A stretch of 64,000 bases of DNA, taken from Globodera rostochiensis. Its lineage: Eukaryota > Nematoda > Chromadorea > Rhabditida > Heteroderidae. Shown piece after piece: positions 47,401-58,877 of this stretch (the first letter of the stretch is position 1; each line of letters begins with the position of its first letter). The translations under genes and the position numbers were made by a program. The stretch lies in NCBI GenBank assembly GCA_018350325.1, contig JAEVLN010000009.1, positions 517,388-581,387 on the forward strand, given 5' to 3'. The notes beneath the pieces were generated by a model. It did no database searches, had not been told where the DNA came from, and saw nothing but the letters and a program-made list of their open reading frames with translations.

Positions 47401-48388
47401 TTTTTTTTGCGTCTTCCCTTTCGTCTGTTTGTCTGTCCACCCGTCCGCCGATCATTCAGTCAATCAGTCGACAAATAAAGAAAATAAAATAAAAAGCAGC
47501 AGTTTCAGTCAGTCGGTCGGTCGGCAAGTCGTTGTCTCCGCGCTGTTGTGTCATTTCGACCGGAAATTGAGGCCCCAAATTAATTCAGAAAACAGCCCCC
47601 CCCCCCGAGGGGACGGCGATTGTGTGCATTATTTTTTATTGTTCATTGTCACGCTGCCGCCGTCTCTCGCACCTCCTCTAATCGCACGTGATCAATCGTG
47701 GGAAGTGAATTTTCAATTATGAATAAGCTTCGATTGGTCATAAAACATTATTATTCACACACAACACACTGTGCTATTTGCTTGACATTTGCAGCAAATA
47801 TGTATGTATTAATCAGACTCTTCCATTTCAGATTAAAGAGTAAATGTTGAAAATTGAGAAATTTAAATTCATCAAATTCCATTCTGCTTATTTAAGACAA
47901 CTAGAAAAATCATTATTATGAGTTTTTTTTTTGATTTGGGGAGGGGTTTATCTTTTTGTTTCTGTGTTCATACTGTACATTTAAATGTCAATGATCAATA
48001 ATTATCCTCTCTCTAATCAATCAATCATTGCCCACGCCTCATTTCCAATCGACAACATAACAAATATGAATCAGTTTTTGTTTTTCACCTAAATAAACTT
48101 CTGGTTTTGTAGTATTTTTGCAAGATTCTAACATAACAAATGTGCCGGTCAAATTTGCCATCCTTTTATTATTGTCTGCAATTTTGTTTTGTTGAACAGC
48201 GAATCCTCTGTCGTCACATTCTCGACTTTATCACACAATTCTCGACCTTTTTACTGACGTAAATGCTTCTTTCCAACCTCTAATCTCGCCTGAGGGGATA
48301 CGGATCACTTCCCAATCGTCCTTGATTGTCCCCCCAGGCGTAAAATTTTCTGGATGATCGCCTTCAATCGGCGGCGAGGTGCTCAGAA
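44491..48388. other. Long intergenic region, 3.9 kb
   Basis: Contains a CGGGAACGGGATTCCCG palindromic repeat (45050-45190) and a GGCGCC core (45273-45300). There is also a short CTG run near 45615 and GAATGAATGAAT/GTCAGTCGGTCGGTCGG simple repeats (46655, 47500). Poly-G and poly-C runs occur at 45000, 45470 and 47598. Open frames exist on both strands, but none has domain or splice support. The region 46700-47750 could be upstream regulatory DNA. Confidence 0.5.
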
Positions 48389-48526
48389 TCATTTCTGCCC
48401 ACTTACACCCATACATTGGCAGATAAAACGTGATTTTGCCTCGCATTCCTTCCAATCTGTGATCCGTCCAATTGGAACACCCAATTCCACACAATTAATA
48501 AATGTTTGGATGAATCCCCGTAGCAT
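48389..48526 (-). pseudogene. C-type lectin domain fragment (C-terminal piece)
   Basis: On the minus strand, 45 residues read INCVELGVPIGRITDWKECE and then AKSRFICQC, the Cys pattern and RFIC ending of a C-type lectin domain. No matching N-terminal half was found upstream (48530-49060), so this is a fragment or an exon whose partners are too diverged to see. Confidence 0.45.
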
Positions 48527-49219
48527 AAAACAAACACATTGATCGGTCACCTTCATCCTATCATCAAATTCCTTACTTCTCTGATCACCTCCAGCAGGTC
48601 ATCTAATATGTACTTTACTGACCTGATCAGCCATGAAATACATCATACCTTTCTTCATTCCCTCCCGTCCAATCATGTATTGCCACATTTCACTGATCAT
48701 TCTTTGCAAACAAATCCTCTCCTACCTGATCGTTTTTGAATCCATCTAACCTACCTGATCAACTTTGTCCGATCGTATAAATTTGATCGGACCATATCAT
48801 AAAACCCAAACCTCCCAGATCAACCCAGCACAGCATATCCAAACAAATAAAACCTCTCGGATTTGAGAAAGATCCCAACATCGCAAATTGTGATGGAATG
48901 CGTTCGTTTCGTCGCTTCGCTCGCAGAAAACTTATTAGAGCGATCACAATTAACTTTTATTGGCGTGATGAACCGAACCGCTGCTGATCGTCGGATGTTG
49001 GCGCTGATCAGCAGCGTCAGAGCGAAGTTCACTTCCCACTTTTGCGCGTTCATAAATCATTCAAAAGGGAGAAATGATCATTTCCCTAAAAGAAGGACCC
49101 CTAGGAAGAAAGTGACATTAAAAACTTACCTTTTCTAAATTCAAATGATACTTTTTTGTTGTACACTTTTGATTCACTTTTATGAAATTAAAACAATTTC
49201 TATTTTTAGATTTAAAACA
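48527..49219. other. TGATC-rich intergenic stretch
   Basis: GATC occurs at unusually high density between about 48535 and 49080, often as CTGATCA or ACCTGATC. No gene is supported. The array-like spacing is irregular. Confidence 0.45.
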
Positions 49220-49652
49220 ATGAAATTCGCTTCAAAATTTAATTTGAAATTGCTTTTCAAAATCGCCATAATCACATTGGTCTTCTTAACCCTTATAATG
49301 CCAGAGCAGTTGAGTTTGGCTGCTCCACACAGGCGAAAAAAGTAACGTAAAAATACTAAATAATATTTAAATATTATTTAAAATTAAAATTTATATATAT
49401 TTTTAGCTATTCCCTCAGAAAAGGAAGCCGACTCTACCGACATCATCGTAGAAGTTTACATGAATGGCGAAGAGCTCATGCAAAAACAGGACATAAACAT
49501 AGAAGGTATATTTATTTGTTTATTAATTATAATTGGGAAATAAAAATTATTTACAAAAACATTTAAATTTAAGACATATAAAAGTCCATCGGCTGAATTT
49601 GGACGAAATTCTGCGAGAAATGGACTCAATTGTGAAACCGCGGTTTGGATGA
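49220..49652 (+). CDS. Small signal-peptide protein, splice frame ambiguous, about 90 aa
   Basis: Exon 1 from 49220 reads MKFASKFNLKLLFKIAIITL then VFLTLIMPEQLSLAAP, a long signal peptide, ending near 49341. Exon 2 starts near 49407, and the last exon ends at the TGA at 49652 (RLNLDEILREMDSIVKPRFG). Two readings of exon 2 are open: an acidic one (EADSTDIIVEVYMNGEELMQ), which needs a phase-1 donor and the late acceptor before TCCATCGG, and a very basic one, which fits the GTAACG donor. The family is not recognised. Confidence 0.5.
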
Positions 49653-50962
49653 CGTCAACTCAAATTTTATTCCTAATTTTCCCGACAATTTACTCATTCT
49701 GTTCACATTTTTCTGTCTTTCTCTTTTTTCTTATCCTCCTCAGCAGACCATTTTTTGTGACAGCGCCTACATAATTTATGCATTCTCAGCTTTAAATTCC
49801 GTATTTATTGCAATGTTTTTCTAAATTTTGTTGTCAGTAACAAAAAAAAAAAAACAGAAGTTAAATGGCATAAAAAGTTTATGAAATCATTTTGATTGAT
49901 TATGATTAGCGCTAATTAGCATATTAATTTAGAAAAGAGAATTGAAAGATCACAACAAAAAAGTCGGTTTTAGTAGGATAGCTCGGCGGTTTCTGTTTTC
50001 CGATTCGATCACCCCCGAAACGTTAATCCCAGATCCCGATTCGATCACCCCCGAAACGTTAATCCCAGATCCCGATTCGATCACCCCCGAAACGCTATCC
50101 CAGATCCCGATTCGATCACCCCCGAAACGCTATCCCAGATCCCGATTCGATCACCCCCGAAACGTTAATCCCAGATCCCGATTCGATCACCCCCGAAACG
50201 CTATCCCAGATCCGAAACGTTAATCCCAGATCCCGATTCGATCACCCCCGAAACGCTAATCCCAGATCCCCGATTTGATCACCCCCGAAACGTTAATCCC
50301 AGATCCCGATTCGATCACCCCCGAAACGCTAATCCCAGATCCCCGATTTGATCACCCCCGAAACGTTAATCCCAGATCCCGATTCGATCACCCCCGAAAC
50401 GTTAATCCCAGATCCCAATTCGATCACCCCCGAAACGCTATCCCAGATCCCTGATTCAACCCTCCCCGAAACGCTATCCTATCCCATACCCCCCCCCCCC
50501 CCGGTGCTGTGTAATTCAACAATGACTGATTTGGAAGTAAACGATTCATTAACTCAATTTTTAATATGTCACTTCTAATATTTAAATCTTGAATATTCTT
50601 TATATTAAAATATTTATATTCAGTACTTTTTTATATTTTTTAATTATATACCTAATCTTTTTGTTCTCCATTGAAAAAATGTAATAAAACTGGCCAAGAA
50701 TTTAAGGAACAAAGGAATGAACCCATAAAATTCATTTTATCTAAATTTTTACCCTGATAAGATAAGAATATGAGCATAAAAACACATTACAGCAAAACTA
50801 TCAATTATTAATTATTAGACAAAATAATTTGATCAAAATAATGTTTATTTTTAATCAAAAATAAAGGAAGAATTAAATTTATTATTTCCAAGAATTTATA
50901 GAAAATTTGTTGGTCAAAAACTTTTATTTTTCCGTCCTTCTTTAAGAAAGTGCCGTCAAAAA
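49653..50962. other. Intergenic region with 36-bp tandem array
   Basis: The array at 50005-50480 is listed separately. The remainder is AT-rich. Confidence 0.5.
50005..50480. repeat. About 13 copies of a 33-36 bp GATTCGATCACCCCCGAAACG unit
   Basis: The unit is TCGATCACCCCCGAAACG followed by TTAATCCCAGATCCCGA or shorter CTATCCCAGATCCCGA, with two size classes mixed. Open frames across it come from the repeat itself. Confidence 0.95.
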
Positions 50963-51431
50963 ATGGATTCTCGATGTCGCAATGAAGGTGTTAATAAAGT
51001 GTCCATTCCTAATTACCTATTTACCTAACTATTTAAACATCTTTCAGGCAATTGCATTCAGCCAGGTTGTGACTGCACCTGCGTGGAGTTGAAGCAGGGC
51101 GACGCGCTTTCCTGCAAGTGCGGGCACTCGCCCGATATGCATGCAAGTGAGTGAATGTTCGTTCACTGAAATCCCCAAACGTACAATCTGAGCCCCCAAT
51201 TTGGTGAAAGTGTTTTTAAATTTAATGTGAAGTTTCACGCGCAAATATAATTAATACCCACTGAATAAAGAAGCTTTTCCACCAAATTCAGGAAAAAAAT
51301 AATTTTTACCCCGAAAATTTAAACTTTTAGCACCTCTGAAGAAGGGCATCACGAAGAGCGAGGGGTACACCGACGATTTTTGTGGCTATGGACGAAAAAA
51401 TTCGGAAGAAATTGAGCGCGATTTGCAGTGA
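50963..51431 (+). CDS. Small Cys-rich protein, 74 aa
   Basis: Exons 50963-50987, 51048-51146, 51331-51431; 75 codons with stop. Nine of the first 36 residues are Cys or a terminal His: CRNEGNCIQPGCDCTCVELK, then LSCKCGHSPDMHA. This is the spacing of a small zinc-binding or disulfide domain. The second half is hydrophilic with one more Cys and ends EEIERDLQ. There is no signal peptide, which favours an intracellular zinc-binding protein. The family is not recognised. Confidence 0.6.
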
Positions 51432-52416
51432 TTATAATTTCAATGTTTAAATGATGATAGTTTTTTTTGTAAAATTCACAGTTTTAATGAATTTGTATAT
51501 AAGTAATAAACTTCTTAAGAAAATAGCCATTAAAGTAATACATTTTTTTTATTCAAAAACCAAAAAATAGCAAATAGATTATGCATTTTTAGGTATTCAA
51601 ACAAAATAATAAATAAACTTTACATTCGTTTGTAAAATTATTGGACCACATTAAATGCTTATGTAAATAGTTTAATTGAAATGCAATAAAATAAGATGAT
51701 TAATATATTTAATAAAAAGAAAAACTTCTATTTTTGAAAAACCGCAAAATTTTTGTGCTATTTTTTAACCGTCGGACCCAACCAACAACGAAATCTAAGA
51801 CTAATACGGCTCCGGTTTTGGGTAAACCCCAAAATTTGACCCCTTTTTTGAGTGTACTTGGATTTCGTAAACTGGCCCGTTATGTACTTTGAAATTAATA
51901 ATATGTTTGTACTGGAAGTCCTTACCTGATCGCAGCCCTTCCAAAAAGCAATTGTTTTTAGATGAGAAAAGTGTTAGATTTGTGATCAAAGGCATAATAA
52001 CCGAAAACGGCAATATAACAAAAAGTTGAAGGTGAAGTCAGATTTTTTGAAAATTACTAAATGCCCAACTAGGAAAAATCCTGTTTTCTCACTTTTTAAA
52101 AATTGTTAAGTAACTAACCTCTTTTTTTACTTCCTTTCCCGTAAGAACTCCTCGCATTCTTTCATTCGTTCATTGTTGTGACAAATTTGGAGAAAAGAGT
52201 AGGCAAATAAATATTCCTTATCCGACCGATCTTTTTTTGTTGTTGCCGCCAATTCTTTTGTCAAAAATTTAAATGGATTATTGTTGTTATGTCAAGGGAA
52301 TGTTTGGCCAAATCCCCAAAATTGTGAGTATTTAAAGGCCGGCAAATGTCGTTGTGGCACATTCAAAATATTCTCAAAAAAAATATTCCTTCAAAAATCA
52401 TTTAAATTCTCCCAAA
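51432..52416. other. Intergenic region, right part shared with other Gly/Tyr segments
   Basis: AT-rich to about 52170, then the segment common to 23640-24620 and 55800-57350 begins. No additional gene is seen. Confidence 0.5.
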
Positions 52417-52749
52417 ATGGCGTCAATGACTTTCAAAATGCAAGTTTTTGTGCCGCAATTTCTGTTCAAATATTCCCTTAAGGGTTTCGCTCGTTCTGCT
52501 CGTCCTTTGCATTGGAATGGCCATTGAACAAAGCCAAACTTACGTAAGAAATTTGGCTAATTCATCCCCAATTTTTTGGTTCAGATGTTGGGCTACGGCT
52601 ACGGCTATCCCTACGGCGGATGGTATGGCAAACGCCAAGCCGGCTTTGGCCCATCTGCTGGAAGCGGTGGTGGAAATGGCGGCACTTTTGGCAATGCCGG
52701 AGGCCTAAATGGTTACGGCGGAGGCGCACAACCAAACACTTTTGAGTGA
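52417..52749 (+). CDS. Gly/Tyr-rich secreted peptide, copy 2
   Basis: Signal part 52483-52543 and mature exon 52585-52749, identical in layout to copy 1 but two codons (one GY) shorter. Start at ATG 52417 under the same weak donor assumption. The empty-site version of the 56544-57138 transposon insertion is visible upstream near 52310-52320. Confidence 0.65.
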
Positions 52750-53240
52750 ATTGATTGACATTCCTGGGAGGAAGAACAAAAAGGACTGATCAGTGATAAA
52801 TGTCAAATATTCCAAATGATTTGAATAAAAGAATTTAAAAAGACATTTACAATTCACTTTCAGGGATGTATCTATTTAAAAATCAGAGAATACAATTTTT
52901 TTTTGTGCTTTAAATTTATCATAAATTTAAAAACGTCTATTTTCAGGCGTTAATAAATTTTCATAAAAAATTGTTGTTAACAAGATTTAATTATTAGGCA
53001 AATAAAAAATAAATGTAATTAATTGAAAAAGTGATAAAACATGTACACATTACTTTCATCGTAATTTTAATGGGTTTGCTTTTATTTGCCAATGTTTTGA
53101 ATGTATAAATAAATTCCAAGAAGCGGAACAAGATTTATAAAATTCTGTTCATTTTTTCAATGTAAAACAAATGTCGTTTATTTTCAACAAAATCAAATGA
53201 AATGCTTGTAAATAATTCGAAATGCTTTTAATTTTAGAAA
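52750..53240. other. Intergenic, AT-rich
   Basis: The tail of the Gly/Tyr segment ends about 52858. No further structure is seen. Confidence 0.5.
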
Positions 53241-54380
53241 ATGCTCACCAGTCTCTTCGCCTTTGCGGGCATTTTTTTGTCATTTTTGGTACTAACAAAC
53301 GCAGACGGCGAACAATTTTGCGATAATTTCGGTTGGACCAAAATGGACGCCAATTGTTTTCGGCCTTTTTTATATTACGTCGACGGCGACCAGGCGAAGC
53401 AATTGTGTGCAAAGGTTTTGTAATTTTGAATCCGATTAAAATCATTTAGGGGGGGGGGGGGACGGATTTTTAGGCCCTAAAAATCCTCCAAAAAATTGCG
53501 TTTAAAAGGCCCTAATAAAATTTGTAAAATAAATAATATAATTAATTTGTTCGCGCGTTTCGCAGCTTCACAATCCGATTTTCGGTCAGAATCCGTCTCA
53601 TTTTTTGGAAAAAGAAAATTCGATTTTTAGGGGTGCATTTGATAGTGGAATAAACTGACCATAAACTTTGTAGGTTGGCGGTGATATGGTCTCGTTTATT
53701 GAGGAGGCGTCGCCCGAATATGCCAATCTTGTCGTGGATGAGCTGAACGTGGCGCAGGAGTTGCAGTTGAGCATGCCGGGCAAAAAAAATGGCGTGCTGT
53801 GCAAGAAGCCCGCAAGCAACGGCCAGAACAATGAACTCTTCGACAAAATTTGTCCCGAGTTGGCGACGAAATGGCCTGCCCCTACGAAAAGTGGTGAGAT
53901 AATGTCGATTTGCAAGCCTTATGTACCGTATATCTATGCTTTTTTGGTGTTAATTTAGAACCGCCAAATGTACCAGTAGCACAACTTGTCAAAAAGTCCG
54001 ATAGACTGGAAGAACCAGACTTTGCGGGACAACCTGGCCAAAATGGCCAACACGGACAGTCTGGCCAAAATGGTGGGCAATTGGCATCAGAATTGAAGTC
54101 GTCGTCATCGAACGCATTTTCATCCGGCCCCTCCGCCTCTTCCTCCGCATCATTAAAAGCAAAAAAATCCTCAGCCGCCTCATCGGTAGACAAATAATTG
54201 TTTCAATCGATGTTATTTAAGTTTAGAGTTCATATTTAATTTTTTGATTTATAATTTTGATGTTTTTAGAATATTATGGGCAAAGTTGTTCACTCTGCTC
54301 AGCTTTCCGCGTCACTGGGTGGTCATTCGAATTCCAAAGCAGAAGCCTCTCACTCCGCCTCATATGTGCATGAAATGTAA
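53241..54380 (+). CDS. Secreted half C-type lectin with Ser/Gly-rich tail, 243 aa
   Basis: Exons 53241-53414, 53674-53893, 53959-54185, 54270-54380; 244 codons with stop. Signal peptide MLTSLFAFAGIFLSFLVLTNA. The first half has the N-terminal pattern of a C-type lectin domain (FGWTKMDANCF, AKQLCAKVGGDMVSF, then EYANLVVDEL). The calcium/sugar-binding C-terminal half is absent. Instead come a Gly/Gln stretch (GQPGQNGQHGQSGQNGGQ), a Ser-rich low-complexity segment and a His/Ser tail (HSASYVHEM). It cannot be a complete lectin fold, so a secreted structural or effector-like role is possible (inference). Confidence 0.75.
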
Positions 54381-56110
54381 GAAAAATAAATAAAATTTAG
54401 GGCTTGACACAAAGCATTCACATGACCTGCTGATCAGTAGATTCGAGATTTTCATGTTTTAAAATGCTTTTTTACGAATAAGGTTTGACGATAGAAGCCC
54501 AGAAATAGCAAAACCAAAAAATGCACCGCTAAAAAATGGGTTTTTCTTCGACCAAAAATAAAGGACTGATTTCCGAAATTTTTTTATTTTTTAATAAAAT
54601 TTTCCAAAACATGTTCAAAATATTATATCCAAATTGGGAATTTTTGATCAATATTTTAAGTCCATATTTTTGCGTTTTTAGTCCATATAAATCTCGAACT
54701 CTACTGATCAAAATGTGTCCGGTTTAGAAGTTACTGAAATTAAAAAACGGGAATTTTATTTTTAAATTTTTATATTTAGCAGCCATTCTTTGGACCATAA
54801 AGCATAAGAAGGGACACGAAAAGATGAAACGGCGACGATTAATGATATAATTTGATTTTACTCGTTGTGTACTTGATTATAATGTGAAAGGAATGCAAAT
54901 CTATCAGTCACTTGAACTTAATTATAAATTAGTAATGGCGCCGGCGCCGTTTTGGTGCCGACAAGTTTAAAAACATCAAACTTTTTTGTTATTTGATCAA
55001 ATAATCCAATCTTTGGTTTTGTTCAAAAGCATTATGTCTGCAGATAATATAATAGAAAAGAGCTAGGCGCTTCTGACTTAAACAAAGAAAGATATGACTC
55101 AGCCCACCAAAATGGCAGAAAAACGGCGATTTTGAGAATGTTTGAATTTGGTTTTTTGAGAACAATTGGGCCGGCGGCTTGCGCCTAATAATTGAGTGAG
55201 AAATGTACAAATGATAGCCCTGGGCAGGAATCGAGAACCCACACGCAGCTTGACACCCTCGCATATAGAAATTAATAATTATATGTCTCACCCCCCAACA
55301 TTCGGGTAACCTGCTGCATCCGCGGGTGCCCGAGTTCAGACTTTCTCTGGAAGTTTATAAAAATCACAATCTCGTTAGCTGTTTAATGTTGCAAAAGGTC
55401 AATCTGTTGGAATTTTAACACATTCTGGGACTCAAATGTCTATTCTAGGCTGGTACTCACTAGTGATTAGTGCTGCACGAGACCCGAAATTTACCGAGAC
55501 TCGAGAGTCGAGACCGAGACCGAGAAATGACCCCGAGACTCGAGACCGAGATCGAGACCCAAAAAAACCGAGAAATTTCCCGAGTCGAGACTCGAGACCG
55601 AGACTTTTTTGAAAATTTTTTAATTTTTTGGTTCAAAAATTTGGAAAAGACAAATTTTTTTTTGCAATTTTATTAAAGGGTTTTGCAGAGGACTAGCGGT
55701 ACGACAGGCGCCGCGGCGAACAAGAATAATTTTAGGAGTGTATTTTTGAGTTATTGGATTTTTTTAATTAAGAAAATAATTGTCCATATTCCCAACTTAG
55801 TCATCCCTTTACCCCTTTTCTTTAGCCTTGCGCTCGGGCAATACAGCGAGCAATGAGGCTTAGCCGAGCTGCTGTTATTGCTGATTGAAAACTTTTACCA
55901 ATTACCCGCCTGGGCCTGCGAAAGCGGTGCCCTGTGCAATTTTTGGACAGCCTTTTGGGGCTTAAAAGCAGTTTATTTTCTGATTGTCTATTATTCGTTA
56001 TTTTGAATTGTAAATGTCTTTTTAAATTCTTTTATTCAAATCATTTGGAATATTTGACATTTATCACTGATCAGTCCTTTTTGTTCTTCCTCCCAGGAAT
56101 GTCAATCAAT
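54381..56110. other. Intergenic region with repeats
   Basis: A CGAGACCGAGAC-rich block opening GTGCTGCACGAGACCCGAAATTT (55469-55610) is related in reverse to 8530-8680. From 55800 the opposite-strand copy of the Gly/Tyr segment begins. No gene is supported. Confidence 0.5.
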
Positions 56111-56443
56111 TCACTCAAAAGTGTTTGGTTGTGCGCCTCCGCCGTAACCATTTAGGCCTCCGGCATTGCCAAAAGTGCCGCCATTTCCACCACCGCTTCC
56201 AGCAGATGGGCCAAAGCCGGCTTGGCGTTTGCCATACCATCCGCCGTAGGGATAGCCGTAGCCGTAGCCCAACATCTGAACCAAAAAATTGGGGATGAAT
56301 TAGCCAAATTTCTTACGTAAGTTTGGCTTTGTTCAATGGCCATTCCAATGCAAAGGACGAGCAGAACGAGCGAAACCCTTAAGGGAATATTTGAACACAA
56401 ATTGTGGCACAAAAACTTGCATTTTGAAAGTCATTGACGCCAT
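56111..56443 (-). CDS. Gly/Tyr-rich secreted peptide, copy 3
   Basis: Mature exon 56275-56111, signal part 56377-56317, possible start 56443-56439. The protein is almost identical to copy 2, and the small DNA differences are mostly outside it (AATTGTGGCAC for AATTGCGGCAC upstream). It is in opposite orientation to copies 1 and 2. Confidence 0.65.
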
Positions 56444-57475
56444 TTTGGGAGAATTTAAATGATTTTTGAAGGAATATTTTTTTGAGAATATTTTGAATGT
56501 GCCACAACGACATTTTGCCGGCCTTTAAATACTCACAATTTTGGGTAATCTTAAAGAACATTGGTCCCGAATTTTTTTATTTTTAAATGGAGGTTTTAAG
56601 CAATTCTGAGAAGTAATCGGGGGTTATCAAGTCGCTGATCACGAATATGACATCAGATTTATCATATGACATCGTCTAATACATAATTTCAACATCTTTG
56701 ATTTTTGAAAATTTTTTCAAAAATTAATATTAGCCTCAAAAGCATTTAAAAAGCACAATTCGATCAATACTTGCCTTTTTAGGTGTATTTTAGGGTTTTT
56801 TTAACAATTTGGGGTCAATATTGATTTTTCGAAAATTAGAATTTTTGACCAAATGTTCGAATTGGGCCCCGGGTTCGAAGTCGGTCAAAATGGAGATCAG
56901 GTTTGGCTTCTACGGGCCATTAAACCTCTAAAAACATTTTTATAAAAGGCGATAACAGATTTTTGAAAAATTTTTCAAAATCAAAGATGTTGAAATCATT
57001 GATTAGACGATGTCATATGATAAATCTGATGTCATATTTGTAATCAGCGACCTCGATAACCCCCGATACTTCTTAGAATTACATAAAACCTTCATTTAAA
57101 AATAAAAAAATTCGGGACCAATGTTCTTTAAGATTACCCAATTTTGGGGATTTGGCAAACATTCCCTTGACATAACAACAATAATGCATTTAAATTTTTG
57201 ACAAAAGAATTGGCGGCAACAACAAAAAAAGATCGGTCGGATAAGGAATATTTATTTGCCTACTCTTTTCTCCAAATTTGTCACAACAATGAACGAGGTG
57301 AACTGCTGGAAGGTTTTTGGAGAAAGGAAAATCAAACAAAAAGTTAATAAATATTATAAAAATTGGAAAAAGTAAAAAAAGGATTTTTTTTAAGATTATT
57401 AACACTTTCAATGAATGCAACTGCAAACAAAAAAACTTTTATTCCAATGTAGAAAATTCTGAATATTTAGCTGTT
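56444..57475. other. Upstream flank of Gly/Tyr copy 3, split by a transposon
   Basis: The flank matches copies 1 and 2 before 56544 and after 57138. The DNA between is the inserted element listed separately. Confidence 0.7.
56544..57138. mobile_element. Long-TIR element, 595 bp, 8-bp duplication, proven by paralogous empty sites
   Basis: The ends GGTAATCTTAAAGAACATTG and its complement extend with mismatches for about 150 bp each. CAATTTTG flanks both sides (56536-56543, 57139-57146). The same flank in Gly/Tyr copies 1 and 2 (about 23880 and 52320) has a single CAATTTTG with no insert. It has no coding capacity; the 8-bp duplication suits a hAT-type MITE. Confidence 0.93.
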
Positions 57476-58877
57476 TTATCCGCCTGAAATTGGTGGAATT
57501 ACTGCGATTTCAGAATTTGCCTCCAAAATGATTGTTTCTGTCTCTCCCGCTGCTGTTCGTTCGAAGCAATAGCGCTGATCCAACGCCAAAATGCACGAAT
57601 CTCGAATAGTCTTGAGGGCGGGAAGAATCTTTTTGAAAGAAATTGTAAATGGAAAAGCGATTCTAAATTCAATTTTTATTGTTTGGCGGAATTTTCTTAA
57701 ATGTACACATACAGTTTGGAATACTCATAAACCCCAGAAGCGATGTAGAATTTTCTAAAAAATTTTGCATTTTTTCGTAGTTTTTTTGGTATGAACTTTG
57801 CGGTAATTTCTGGTATACAATTGAAGGGACCGTCGGGAAAATTTTTTAGAATTTTTAACATTTTGTTAAGAAATTGCTTAAAATTTTTTTGGAGATTTTC
57901 GAGTTTTTCAAAAATCAAGTTATAAATTAGATCAGTGCTGCGATATCCGCGGATTTTTCCTCATTCTGTGGTTTTTGGAAAGGCCAATTAGGATTTTTTT
58001 TTGGGATGCGGATTTTTGTGGTCTTTGAGATCCTTGTGGACTTTTTGTGGTTTTTTGGGAAAAATGAAAATAAAAAGCATTCTTTCTTAACAAATATCGT
58101 TTAATCTTCAAAAAAAATTTCCCGGCTGCGCGTCTTTCATTACTAAATCGCTTCAAAAAATGACTATTTTTAAAATCGGTTGCAAATCTCTTAACCAGGG
58201 CTCCCAAATCTGAGGTTTTAGCCTCGTTTTGTGGTTTTTTGGAAGGACAATGAGGCTAATTTTCAAAATGAGGGGTTTTGTGGCTTTTCAAATGTTCGGG
58301 CAGTTTTTTTAATGCATAAAAGAATAACATTCCTTCCAATTTTGGTTGCAAATCTCTTACAAATTGAGTCAAAAATTCCAAATTTCCCCCAAAAATTTTT
58401 GAAAAATCGCGCGCAAAAAAATGATGTAAAATTGCTAAAAATTATCATATGTGACAGGAAGTTGCTCAAGTCGATTGTTGGTAACCAGAAATATAACGAA
58501 TAAAGCTATGTTTACTTAAATTTTGTGGTTTTAATGAAGAAATGTCGAATATGCGGATTTTAGGTAAAAATGAGGGCTGAATGCGGATTTTAAAAATTTG
58601 AGATCGCAGCCCTGAATTAAACCACAGTCTGCAAAAATTTAATACCAATAAAACCCCAGATTTTTTGGTTTTGTTTGTTTGGGTCCATGTTACCGGTCTC
58701 TAACCATGACTGGTATATTCATTAATTAAAAGTTACAAAAATGCGCACCTTCTCAAAGATGTGATCATAAAGTTCTGCGCTCGTTAGGGTTTTTGGTAAA
58801 TGCCGCCGAATTTCGTGGCATTCTGCCACCTCTCGTGCTTTGCCGAACAACAAAATTCGCACTTCAATTGTGTCCAT
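57476..58877 (-). CDS. MOCS2A: Molybdopterin synthase small subunit (MOCS2A/MoaD-like), 93 aa
   Basis: Exons in gene order 58877-58749 and 57628-57476; 94 codons with stop. A ubiquitin-like sulfur carrier of molybdenum cofactor synthesis. The C-terminal Gly-Gly is thiocarboxylated and donates sulfur to precursor Z in the MOCS2A/MOCS2B heterotetramer in the cytosol (family knowledge). The N-terminus reads MDTIEVRILLFGKAREVAEC, the usual first strand and helix. The end SEIAVIPPISGG matches the family signature and finishes exactly at GG. Length fits. The 1120-bp intron (57629-58748) contains diverged repeats including a CGGCTGCGCG core near 58125. The large subunit is not in this window. Confidence 0.92.

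Noticed and set aside
47336..47722. 128-codon + strand frame
   Set aside because: Low-complexity, from pyrimidine-rich and GTCGGTCGG simple repeats; no homology features visible.
48231..48494. 87-codon minus-strand frame
   Set aside because: Overlaps in another frame the lectin-like RFIC fragment, which has better motif support.
49942..50578. Open frames through the 36-bp array
   Set aside because: Explained by the repeat unit.
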